In this document: in pieces, positions 1-5,328 of the stretch | How positions within the stretch are numbered: the first letter of the stretch is position 1 | Layout: each line of letters begins with the position of its first letter | Source: Lachnospiraceae bacterium | GTDB lineage: Bacteria; Bacillota; Clostridia; Lachnospirales; Lachnospiraceae | Assembly: GCA_017420605.1 (NCBI GenBank) | Contig: JAFOIS010000123.1 | Coordinates: 1 to 5,753, forward strand | Direction: 5' to 3' | DNA length: 5,753 bases | Translations under genes and position numbers: made by a program | The notes under the pieces: model-generated | The model's database searches: none | The model's input: the letters and a program-made list of their open reading frames with translations, nothing else | What the model was told of the DNA's origin: nothing

Positions 1-657
1 AAGTATCAGGAGGCGATCGACGCCTGCGCGCTGTTCGGCGTGCACGACGTGCGGTTCCTCGATTATGACGACGAGATCCTCACGGTGAACGGTCCGATGA
101 TCTCGAAGCTCGCGTCGCTTCTCCGCGAGGTGCAGCCGGATCTTGTCATCACGCACTGGCCTTACCAGGGCGATACATTTTCCAATCATCACGCGGTCAC
201 CGGCCAGCTTACGCTGGCAGCCGTGACGGCCGCCGCCGGCGTCAATTTCGCAGACAGAAATCCGGCCTGCAAAGTCGCGCAGATCGCGTTCATGCTGTGT
301 CCTCTGGACGTCACCTGCAGGAACGTGACCGGTCTCGGTAAGACGGCATATATCAGTTATTACGTCGACGTCACCGACGTCATCGAACAGAAAGTCAAAG
401 CCGTGAATATGATGCGCAGCCAGAAATACGATCTGCCGGGCAGCGCGCATAAGACGACGGAGATCTGGTCCGGGAACTTCGGCAACGCGATCCGTATTCC
501 TTACGCGGAAGGTTTTGCTTTCGAATATCCGGAGATCGGCGAATGTATTCCGATATCGAAAACGCGCCGCTGGCTGCAGACCGAAGACGAAGAAAAACTT
601 CTCCGGAACGCGGCGGGTCTTCAGGCGATGGATGTGAAACTGATCGAGCGTGAATGA
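1..657 (+). CDS. PIG-L (LmbE-type) family deacetylase, 3' part
   Basis: The frame is open from the first base to TGA at 655-657 and gives 218 C-terminal residues; the start lies left of the window. GTG at 40 is an internal Val codon, because the frame continues upstream with family-like sequence (KYQEAIDACALFGV). The run EA..AC.LFGVHDVRFLDYDDE at about residues 4-25, then QPDLVITHWP at 45-54 and the His pair in FSNHHAV at 60-66, match the middle of PIG-L/LmbE zinc deacetylases, which remove N-acetyl groups from GlcNAc-type or other acetylated substrates. One of H63/H64 should be the distal zinc ligand; the usual HPDH is degenerate here. The N-terminal AHPDD zinc/catalytic motif would lie outside the window, so activity cannot be judged. 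The gene converges on rsfS and ends with its own terminator. The substrate is unknown. The family call is fairly safe. Confidence 0.8.
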   Translation, partial: KYQEAIDACALFGVHDVRFLDYDDEILTVNGPMISKLASLLREVQPDLVITHWPYQGDTFSNHHAVTGQLTLAAVTAAAGVNFADRNPACKVAQIAFMLCPLDVTCRNVTGLGKTAYISYYVDVTDVIEQKVKAVNMMRSQKYDLPGSAHKTTEIWSGNFGNAIRIPYAEGFAFEYPEIGECIPISKTRRWLQTEDEEKLLRNAAGLQAMDVKLIERE

Positions 658-726
658 TCGGAAATGATATATCGATTATTGATTCATAAGATAAACAGAA
701 CATAGATTAACATAATAGTATTATGG

Positions 727-769
727 AAACCGTCGGCAAAAGTGCACAAACGCCTTGCCGGCGGTTTTT
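727..769 (+). terminator. Intrinsic terminator of the PIG-L family gene
   Basis: The arms AAACCGTCGGCAA (727-739) and TTGCCGGCGGTTT (755-767) pair over 13 bp with one G-U wobble around a 15-nt loop, and the descending arm runs into TTTTT at 765-769. On the opposite strand only a weak T run follows, so it is read as plus-strand. It lies about 70 nt past the deacetylase stop codon. Confidence 0.8.
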
Positions 770-772
770 GAG

Positions 773-802
773 TTATCAACACTGTCCACCGCCTTTTCCA
801 CC
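773..802 (-). promoter_or_regulatory. Cluster of degenerate DnaA-box-like words
   Basis: Three words in one orientation start at 773 (TTATCAACA), 782 (CTGTCCACC) and 794 (TTTTCCACC). Against the DnaA box TTATCCACA they carry 1, 3 and 2 mismatches. They sit between a terminator and an inverted repeat in non-coding DNA. Binding of DnaA is only inferred; chance is a real alternative because two of the words are poor matches. Confidence 0.2.
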
Positions 803-840
803 GCATCTATTCGTAAAACACGGATTTGGCGAATAGATGC
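803..840. repeat. Perfect 11-bp inverted repeat in convergent intergenic region
   Basis: GCATCTATTCG (803-813) and CGAATAGATGC (830-840) are exact reverse complements separated by 16 nt. Neither side is followed by a T run, so it does not look like an intrinsic terminator on either strand. It could be an operator, an RNA hairpin in the 3' region of either gene, or the remnant of a small mobile repeat. Its role is unknown. Confidence 0.75.
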
Positions 841-867
841 ATATATGTAAAGTGCTTATCATGCAAT

Positions 868-893
868 AAAAAAGGAAGGTCCGAAGGCCCTCC
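868..893 (-). terminator. Intrinsic terminator of rsfS
   Basis: Read on the minus strand, GGAGGGCC (893-886) and GACCTTCC (881-874) form a stem closed by a TTCG tetraloop, with one G-U wobble and one C-A mismatch near the loop. TTTTTTATT follows at once (873 downward). It lies about 60 nt past the rsfS stop codon and faces the plus-strand terminator at 727-769, so the convergent genes are insulated from each other. Confidence 0.75.
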
Positions 894-951
894 TCTTCCG
901 AATTTCTTACGTTTTATTTCCGCGGATAATTGAGATCCTGAACTGTAAATG

Positions 952-1332
952 TTATTCTTCCGCAGCCGGCGTTTCTGCGGCAAGAGCCTCGGCGTCAACG
1001 GGGATACCGTCTACCCAGATATGATCGAGGTCATAGAACTTCCGGTTCTCCAGATCAAAAAGATGTACGACCACGTCGCCGTAATCCATGAGGGACCAGA
1101 CCATATTGCCTTTCCCTTCGGTATGCTTCGGCTCGATCCCGAGCTTTGACATACTCTCTTCGACAGCGTCGGCCATGGCCTGAAGCTGACGGTCGCTTGA
1201 ACCGCTCGCGATCACGAAGAAATCGGCGATCGGTGTAAGCTTGTCGATCGCAAGCACCTTCAGATCAAGCGCCTTGCGTTCGATCAATGCCTTGCAGATG
1301 ACTGCCGCCTTCTGTCTGCTGGTCATTTCCAT
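952..1332 (-). CDS. rsfS: Ribosomal silencing factor RsfS
   Basis: RsfS (RsfA/Iojap family, DUF143) binds L14 on the 50S subunit and blocks joining with 30S, which lowers translation when nutrients are short. The 126-residue product has the family core: DKLTPIADFFVIASGSSDRQ in the N-terminal half, then GNMVWSLMDYGDVVVHLFD, then RKFYDLDHIW. The length is normal. The start at 1332 is chosen because AAGGAGG lies 6 nt upstream; the frame is open further upstream to 1371, but that part is not family-like and lacks a ribosome binding site. ATG at 1326 would put the site 12 nt away. The tail is Ala/Glu-rich. It follows the nadD-yqeK fusion as in other Bacillota, but 157 nt separate them and a strong promoter lies in that gap. 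Confidence 0.95.
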   Translation of the reverse strand: MEMTSRQKAAVICKALIERKALDLKVLAIDKLTPIADFFVIASGSSDRQLQAMADAVEESMSKLGIEPKHTEGKGNMVWSLMDYGDVVVHLFDLENRKFYDLDHIWVDGIPVDAEALAAETPAAEE

Positions 1333-1338
1333 GTTTTT

Positions 1339-1345
1339 CCTCCTT
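1339..1345 (-). promoter_or_regulatory. Shine-Dalgarno site of rsfS
   Basis: AAGGAGG on the minus strand ends 6 nt before the ATG at 1332 and decides that start over 1371 and 1326. The 18 nt from here through the start codon are identical to those at rpmA. Confidence 0.85.
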
Positions 1346-1387
1346 CGGAAGACTCCGGGATGCCGGAGCATTGCACAGCTTTACTAT

Positions 1388-1416
1388 AGTATAGCGAAAA
1401 ACTGCGCCGCGGTCAA
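1388..1416 (-). promoter_or_regulatory. Sigma-A type promoter of rsfS
   Basis: On the minus strand TTGACC (1416-1411) is followed after exactly 17 bp by TATACT (1393-1388), each one base off the housekeeping consensus. Transcription would start near 1381, giving a leader of about 50 nt. That leader contains a small perfect hairpin, CTCCGG/CCGGAG with a 4-nt loop (1353-1368), ahead of the ribosome binding site. No terminator is visible between the upstream stop codon (1490) and this promoter, so read-through is also possible. Confidence 0.8.
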
Positions 1417-1489
1417 TCCGGGCCTTTTCCGCCGCTCATGCGCCGCTTCTGCGATCCGTTCCGAACAAGCCGTCTTCAAGCCTTCCGCG

Positions 1490-2749
1490 TCAATCTCTTC
1501 GCAAAACCGAATAATACCGGTATCCCTCTTCCGTAGCGGGATCGACGGCAAAATCGCGGGTATGCAGATAAGACAGGATCTCGCGGTATGTTTCACATAC
1601 CGCTGCGTCTATGTCCTCAAACGCCAGTTTCCGAAGCTCCGCAGACGGATACGTCCTGCCGGGTTCGATATAGTCCGCCACGAAAATGATCTTTTCAAGC
1701 AGCGTCATGGCGGGCCTGCCGACGGTATGGAAACGTATCGCGGAAAGGATCTCCGGATCTGTGACGCCGTAGATCTTCTCCGCCATATCCGCTCCTACCT
1801 TGCCGTGCAGAAGGTGCGGGCTCTTCTCTTCCACTGCTTCGACCGGAAGTTCGTGCTCTCTGCAGTAGGCAAGGAGCGCATCGCCGGACATGTACTTTGC
1901 GCAGTCGTGCAGAAGCCCGGCCTTTTCCGCCCGCATAAGATCGCACCCGAAGCGCATGGCGAGCGCGCAGGCTGTATAACGGACGCCCTGGGTATGGTAG
2001 AAACGATGCGGTTTCAGGATCCCGCGGAGCACGTCCTCGATCTGCGGCAGCGAAAAATCAAACGGATCTCCGATGACGGCTCCTTCCGGGTCGGAAATGC
2101 CTGCGTCCGTCACGCTCTCCTTCTCTCCCGCCACGTCGGGCCGCAGCCGGTAGATCCCTTCCCGCGCGATATATTCCGCAACTTTCTCCGGCATGCAGTA
2201 CCGCACGTCGGCGCCGCCTGCGATCATATCGCGCAGCGCGCTGCTTGAAACGTCGATATTCGGCGTATAAAGTTCCACGATGTCCGCCTGATAGAGGCGC
2301 CGGACTTCGTCCATCTCTTCACGCAGCGTTTCCTGTTCCACATGATCCCGCATCGCCACGGCGATCCTTGCGGCATTGCAGATCCGCTGCGGTTCCCTCC
2401 AGGTGGTGAAATCATGCAGGCTGTCCGCGCCCATGATGAACGTAAATTCCGCGTCGGGCATCTCTTTGCGCAGCCCTTCCAGCGTCCGGTAGGTATAGCT
2501 GTAGCCGTCCGCGTTCATTTCCCTGAGGGCGAGCACGAAATGCGGATTTCCCGCGATCGCCAGGCGCGTCATTTCCGTGCGCTGCACGTTCGTGGCGCGG
2601 CCGTCCCGCTCCCTTTTATGCGGCGGCCGGCCCGCCGGCATGATCCATACGACGTCAAGGCCCAGCTGCTCGTACGCACGCTGCGCGATCATGAGGTGCC
2701 CGAAATGAATGGGATCGAACGTCCCGCCCAGAATACCGATCTTTGACAT
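1490..2749 (-). CDS. nadD-yqeK: Fused NadD adenylyltransferase and YqeK HD hydrolase
   Basis: One 419-residue frame carries two enzymes usually encoded by adjacent genes. Residues 1-203 are NadD, which joins nicotinate mononucleotide and ATP to NaAD in NAD synthesis: GGTFDPIHFGH at 8-18 is the nucleotidyltransferase motif, FIMGADS is at 104-110, and VSSSALR at 167-173 is the ISSTxxR-like site. A linker of about 30 residues, acidic and low in complexity, follows. Residues 236-419 are YqeK, an HD-domain symmetrical Ap4A hydrolase (Ap4A to two ADP): metal ligands are expected at H252, H281-D282, H312/H315, H341 and D359 (FVADYIEPGR). All key residues are present in both halves, so both should be active. 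The start at 2749 fits the family N-terminus (MSKIGILGG); its GGGA site is weak, and the upstream ATG at 2770 has none. The gene follows yhbY after 48 nt. Confidence 0.93.
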   Translation of the reverse strand: MSKIGILGGTFDPIHFGHLMIAQRAYEQLGLDVVWIMPAGRPPHKRERDGRATNVQRTEMTRLAIAGNPHFVLALREMNADGYSYTYRTLEGLRKEMPDAEFTFIMGADSLHDFTTWREPQRICNAARIAVAMRDHVEQETLREEMDEVRRLYQADIVELYTPNIDVSSSALRDMIAGGADVRYCMPEKVAEYIAREGIYRLRPDVAGEKESVTDAGISDPEGAVIGDPFDFSLPQIEDVLRGILKPHRFYHTQGVRYTACALAMRFGCDLMRAEKAGLLHDCAKYMSGDALLAYCREHELPVEAVEEKSPHLLHGKVGADMAEKIYGVTDPEILSAIRFHTVGRPAMTLLEKIIFVADYIEPGRTYPSAELRKLAFEDIDAAVCETYREILSYLHTRDFAVDPATEEGYRYYSVLRRD

Positions 2750-2797
2750 GGCTTTATCCCGGAGAATCATCTGCGAAAACAGGAACTGCCCTGCGGT

Positions 2798-3118
2798 TTA
2801 CTTTTTATCCTCTTCACGGAGCGGTACGTGCGTTTTTCTGGTCCTGCTGTACCGGTACAGCGTGATCTTCCGTCCGATCACCTGCACGACGTCGGAACGT
2901 GTGCGTTCCGAAAGCGTCTGCGCGATCTCTTTGATATCCTCAAGGCAGTTCCGCTGTACGTTGACCTTGACCAGTTCCCGTGCTTCGAGCGCTTCGCTGA
3001 CCTGTTCGGTCACCTCCGGCGCAACGCCTTCTTTTCCGATCTGCACCGTCGCTTCGAGAAGCTGCGCCTGCGAGCGCAGGTACGCGCGGATCTTACTTGT
3101 CATCTGTATCGAACCCAT
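2798..3118 (-). CDS. yhbY: YhbY family ribosome-assembly RNA-binding protein
   Basis: This is a small CRM-domain (CRS1/YhbY) protein that associates with pre-50S particles and is thought to bind rRNA during assembly. The 106-residue product shows the domain throughout: RAYLRSQAQ near the N-terminus, the QIGKEGV loop with GxxG at 28-31, EALEARELVKVNV in the middle, and SDVVQVIGRKITLYR near the end. The tail is basic, then charged. The start at 3118 is set by AAGGAG 6 nt upstream; it adds five residues (MGSIQ) to the more conserved start at 3103, which has no site at proper distance. The frame also runs open to 3181 but without support. The gene overlaps the end of obgE by 26 nt, which suggests translational coupling. 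Confidence 0.93.
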   Translation of the reverse strand: MGSIQMTSKIRAYLRSQAQLLEATVQIGKEGVAPEVTEQVSEALEARELVKVNVQRNCLEDIKEIAQTLSERTRSDVVQVIGRKITLYRYSRTRKTHVPLREEDKK

Positions 3119-4454
3119 CTTCTTCTCCTTCAAAGCCGTCTTCTTCCGCGGCTTCCGTATCATCCTCTTCGAGATATTCAAACGCGTGTCCGTAGAGCCG
3201 GACCGTGTCGCCTTCTTTCACGCCTTTTTCCTTCAGCGCTTCGATTATGCCCGCCGTGAACAGGAACTTCTGGAAGAACCGGAATCCCTTTTCGCTCTCC
3301 AGGTTCGTATAGCCGAGCATCTTTTCGATCTTCGGCCCTTCCACACGGAAGACGGGCGGGTCGCCGTCTTCCTTTTCGACAGTGAACGGCAGTTCTTCGA
3401 GCGCGAGTTCTTCCTCCGGGAAAAATTCCTGCTCGTAGGTGACCGTCTCTTTCGGAGCGCGCGTTGCGAGAACTTCCATGACGTAGGAAAGAAGCGCCTT
3501 TATGCCTTCTCCCGTCGCGGCTGAGACCGGAAATACGCGGCAGTCCTCCGTTTCATAGGCTTCCCGGATCCTGCGGATCGTCCCGCCGTCATCCTGCAGC
3601 GCGTCGGTTTTATTCGCGGCGATGACGACAGGCTTATCTTCCATGCCGCCGTACTTTTCGAGTTCCGAACGGATCACGCGGATGTCCTCGACCGGATCCC
3701 GTCCTTCGGTACCGGCTGCGTCCACGAGATGGATCAGCATTCTCGTGCGCTCGATGTGACGCAGAAAATGGAGTCCCAGGCCGGCGCCTTCCGCGGCGCC
3801 TTCGATAAGCCCCGGCATATCCGCGAGCACAAAGCCCCTGCCGTCGCCGAAATCCACGACGCCGAGCCCCGGCTCCATCGTCGTGAACGGATAGTTCGCG
3901 ATCTTCGGGGAAGCGTTCGTGACCGCCGAAAGGAAGGTGGATTTGCCTGCGTTCGGGAGACCGACAAGACCCACGTCCGCGACCATCTTGAGTTCGAGGT
4001 AAACCTCCATCTCCATCGCGTTCTGGCCAGGCTGCGCGTAACGCGGCGCCTGCATGCGGCTGGTCGCGTAATTCATATTGCCCTTTCCGCCCATACCGCC
4101 GCGCAGGACGATCTGCCGCGGATTCTTCAGCGTCATGTCCGCTACGACCCTGCCGCTTTTGCTCTCGCGGATCACCGTTCCTTCCGGAACGCGCAGAATC
4201 AGATCCTGCCCCGATGCGCCCGTCATACGCCGCTTTCCGCCTTCCTGGCCGTCCTGCGCCGCAAAACGGTATTTATGCTTATAATTGTAAAGGGTATTCA
4301 TACCCCTGTCGACTTCGAAAATAATATCGCCGCCCCGGCCGCCGTTACCGCCGTCAGGACCGCCGTCCGGCACATATTTCTCCCGCCGGAAACTTACGTG
4401 GCCGTCTCCGCCCTTGCCGGAACGGATCAGGATGCGTTCTTTATCGGAAAACAT
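3093..4454 (-). CDS. obgE: Obg family GTPase, 50S assembly factor
   Basis: Obg/CgtA is an essential GTPase that checks late 50S assembly and links ribosome state to (p)ppGpp and, in endospore formers, to sporulation. The 453-residue product has the full three-domain layout. Residues 1-158 are the Gly-rich Obg fold (GKGGDGHVSFRREKYVPDGG). The G domain covers about 159-330, with G1 GLPNAGKS 165-172, switch I YPFTTMEP 188-195, G3 DMPGLIEG 212-219, G4 NKTD 281-284 and G5 SAATGEG 311-317. The OCT domain is at about 355-428, then a very acidic tail rich in Asp and Glu (429-453). The ATG matches the family start (MFSDKERI). The nearest GGAG is 12 nt upstream, longer than usual, and sits beside a self-complementary GC-rich leader. 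A terminator separates it from rpmA. Confidence 0.97.
   Translation of the reverse strand: MFSDKERILIRSGKGGDGHVSFRREKYVPDGGPDGGNGGRGGDIIFEVDRGMNTLYNYKHKYRFAAQDGQEGGKRRMTGASGQDLILRVPEGTVIRESKSGRVVADMTLKNPRQIVLRGGMGGKGNMNYATSRMQAPRYAQPGQNAMEMEVYLELKMVADVGLVGLPNAGKSTFLSAVTNASPKIANYPFTTMEPGLGVVDFGDGRGFVLADMPGLIEGAAEGAGLGLHFLRHIERTRMLIHLVDAAGTEGRDPVEDIRVIRSELEKYGGMEDKPVVIAANKTDALQDDGGTIRRIREAYETEDCRVFPVSAATGEGIKALLSYVMEVLATRAPKETVTYEQEFFPEEELALEELPFTVEKEDGDPPVFRVEGPKIEKMLGYTNLESEKGFRFFQKFLFTAGIIEALKEKGVKEGDTVRLYGHAFEYLEEDDTEAAEEDGFEGEEDGFDTDDK
3125..3130 (-). promoter_or_regulatory. Shine-Dalgarno site of yhbY inside obgE
   Basis: AAGGAG on the minus strand lies 6 nt before ATG at 3118 and falls within the acidic-tail codons of obgE. 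It fixes the yhbY start and creates the 26-nt overlap of the two frames. Confidence 0.75.
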
Positions 4455-4479
4455 TTCTTGCCGCTTCTCCCCGCGGATC

Positions 4480-4493
4480 CCGGCCGCGGCCGG
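4480..4493. repeat. 14-bp GC-only palindrome in the obgE leader
   Basis: CCGGCCGCGGCCGG is a perfect palindrome. A second CCGCGG at 4471-4476 can pair with the CCGCGG core (4484-4489) in the transcript, with a 7-nt loop, directly beside the GGGGAG that may serve as the obgE ribosome binding site. The sequence shows the symmetry; any regulatory effect is inferred. Confidence 0.6.
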
Positions 4494-4521
4494 TTTCCGA
4501 ATTTCTTACAGTACACCCGGA

Positions 4522-4564
4522 TAATACAAAAGAAGCGGCCTCAAATCGTAGAATTTGAAGCCGC
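4522..4564 (-). terminator. Intrinsic terminator between rpmA and obgE
   Basis: On the minus strand GCGGCTTCAAAT (4564-4553) and ATTTGAGGCCGC (4546-4535) pair over 12 bp with one G-U wobble around a 6-nt loop. The T-rich tail TTCTTTTGTATT follows. It begins 17 nt after the rpmA stop codon. It should end most rplU-rpmA transcripts and lower expression of the assembly-factor genes behind it. Confidence 0.85.
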
Positions 4565-4581
4565 CCCGATAGAATTGCGAT

Positions 4582-4866
4582 TTACTCTTCCGCTGCCGCA
4601 GGAGCCTTATCCTCACGCGGGATAATGGAGACCTGCTTGCGGTCTTTGCCGAGCCTTGTGAAACGGACGATGCCGTCTGCCTTTGCATAAAGCGTATCAT
4701 CACCGCCGCGGCCTACATTGAGACCGGGATGAATGTGCGTTCCGCGCTGTCTGTACAGGATGTTGCCTGCCAGTACGAACTGACCGTCCGCCCGCTTCGC
4801 GCCAAGACGCTTTGACTCGGAATCGCGCCCGTTCTTTGTCGAGCCGACACCTTTTTTATGCGCCAT
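4582..4866 (-). CDS. rpmA: 50S ribosomal protein L27, short N-terminal form
   Basis: L27 is a 50S protein whose N-terminal tail reaches the peptidyl-transferase centre. The 94-residue product matches the family throughout: [19 protein letters not shown], then [21 protein letters not shown] and [10 protein letters not shown], with an Ala/Glu-rich C-terminal tail. It starts at MAHKKG. Most Bacillota L27 proteins carry about nine extra residues (MLKLNLQFF-type) that the protease Prp removes. Here an in-frame TGA lies five codons upstream, with AAGGAGG 6 nt before the ATG, so no extension is encoded. After Met removal the N-terminus would be AHKKG, like a Prp-processed product. It lies 19 nt after rplU, with no prp gene between, and is followed by a terminator. 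Confidence 0.97.
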   Translation of the reverse strand: MAHKKGVGSTKNGRDSESKRLGAKRADGQFVLAGNILYRQRGTHIHPGLNVGRGGDDTLYAKADGIVRFTRLGKDRKQVSIIPREDKAPAAAEE

Positions 4867-4872
4867 GTTTTT

Positions 4873-4879
4873 CCTCCTT
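4873..4879 (-). promoter_or_regulatory. Shine-Dalgarno site of rpmA
   Basis: AAGGAGG on the minus strand ends 6 nt before ATG at 4866. Together with the in-frame TGA overlapping this region it proves that L27 is translated without an N-terminal extension. Confidence 0.85.
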
Positions 4880-4885
4880 CAAACC

Positions 4886-5191
4886 TTACGCGTTGATCTT
4901 ATTGATCTTGACCGCCGTAAACGCCTGTCTGTGGCCGATCTTCTTGTGATAGCCGGACTTCGGCTTATACTTGTAAACGATAACCTTCCGGGTCTTGCCG
5001 TTCTTCACGACTTCGCCTTCGACGGTCGCGCCCTTCACGGCGTCTCCGACCATAAGGCTTTCACCCTTGACGGCGAGAACGTCCTCAAACGTGACGGCTT
5101 CGCCTTCTTCCTTGCCGAGCTTCTCTACGCGGATCACATCGCCTTCTTCGACTTTGTACTGCTTTCCGCCTGTTGCGATAACTGCATACAT
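4886..5191 (-). CDS. rplU: 50S ribosomal protein L21
   Basis: L21 binds 23S rRNA in the large subunit. The 101-residue product is of normal length and begins with the family N-terminus MYAVIATGGKQYKVEEGD; the C-terminal part KYKPKSGYHKKIGHRQAFT is the typical basic rRNA-binding stretch. AAGGAGG lies 12 nt before the ATG, and a second AAGGA about 7 nt before it, so initiation is well supported. It is the first gene of the rplU-rpmA unit, with a clear promoter about 90 nt upstream and a structured leader in between. In most Bacillota prp would follow; here rpmA follows directly. Confidence 0.97.
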   Translation of the reverse strand: MYAVIATGGKQYKVEEGDVIRVEKLGKEEGEAVTFEDVLAVKGESLMVGDAVKGATVEGEVVKNGKTRKVIVYKYKPKSGYHKKIGHRQAFTAVKINKINA

Positions 5192-5272
5192 GGAGTCTTC
5201 CTTCCTCCTTCTTCGAATTCTCGCCGGATACGGCGGTCACATGGACACTTAGAGCCTCTCCGTGCGGCACAC
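5192..5272 (-). promoter_or_regulatory. Structured 5' leader of rplU, possible L21 autoregulatory element
   Basis: The leader of about 80 nt can form a perfect 5-bp hairpin CGCCG/CGGCG with loop TATC (5222-5235), and upstream of it a paired region CACGGA (5264-5259) with TCC..GTG (5245-5238, two-base bulge). Low-GC Gram-positive bacteria are known to carry an L21 leader at this place that is thought to let L21 repress its own mRNA. I cannot confirm a match to that family by eye. Confidence 0.4.
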
Positions 5273-5278
5273 TGATGT

Positions 5279-5308
5279 ATTCTAACACACGCGGTCCTGA
5301 TTCGTCAA
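5279..5308 (-). promoter_or_regulatory. Sigma-A type promoter of rplU-rpmA
   Basis: On the minus strand TTGACG (5308-5303) and TAGAAT (5284-5279) are separated by 18 bp, each one base off consensus. Transcription would start near 5272. The -35 element lies only 8 bp after the stop codon of the upstream sugar kinase gene. Confidence 0.75.
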
Positions 5309-5310
5309 AT

Positions 5311-5328
5311 GGAATTTTACATAATTCC
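5311..5328. repeat. Inverted repeat over the stop codon of the PfkB gene
   Basis: GGAATT (5311-5316) and AATTCC (5323-5328) are exact inverted arms with a 6-nt spacer that contains the kinase stop codon. No T run follows on the minus strand, and the stem is short and A/T-rich, so it is a poor terminator. It ends two bases from the rplU -35 element and could be an operator or chance. Confidence 0.4.

Noticed and set aside
712..724. Short palindrome ATAATA-G-TATTAT after the PIG-L gene
   Set aside because: It lies in very A/T-rich DNA where such symmetry arises easily, and no flanking element supports a function.
952..984. Similar Ala/Glu-rich C-terminal tails of RsfS (PAAEE) and L27 (PAAAEE)
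   Set aside because: Both are short low-complexity tails common in such proteins; the match is too small to suggest shared origin or function.
807..998. Minus-strand 63-codon frame in the convergent gap
   Set aside because: It spans the rsfS terminator and one arm of the inverted repeat, overlaps the rsfS end in another frame, and has no ribosome binding site or family likeness.
1329..1346. 18-nt sequence identical at the starts of rsfS and rpmA (1329-1346 and 4863-4880)
   Set aside because: It consists of an optimal ribosome binding site, an A-rich spacer and ATG, so convergence on the best initiation signal explains it without a mobile repeat.
1241..2248. Long plus-strand open frame of 335 codons opposite nadD-yqeK and rsfS
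   Set aside because: It lies antisense to well-supported genes, has an Arg/His/Ala-biased composition typical of the reverse strand of GC-rich genes, and shows no known motif or ribosome binding site.
2709..3524. Plus-strand open frame of 271 codons opposite yhbY and obgE
   Set aside because: It is the antisense shadow of two certain genes and reads as low-information Ser/Arg/Phe-rich sequence.
3729..4625. Plus-strand open frame of 298 codons opposite obgE
   Set aside because: It is antisense to the complete Obg frame, is rich in Arg, His and Ala, and has no recognisable domain.
5085..5288. Minus-strand 67-codon frame over the rplU leader
   Set aside because: Its start would precede the predicted transcription start, it runs into rplU in another frame, and its Arg-rich end is the shadow of L21 coding sequence.
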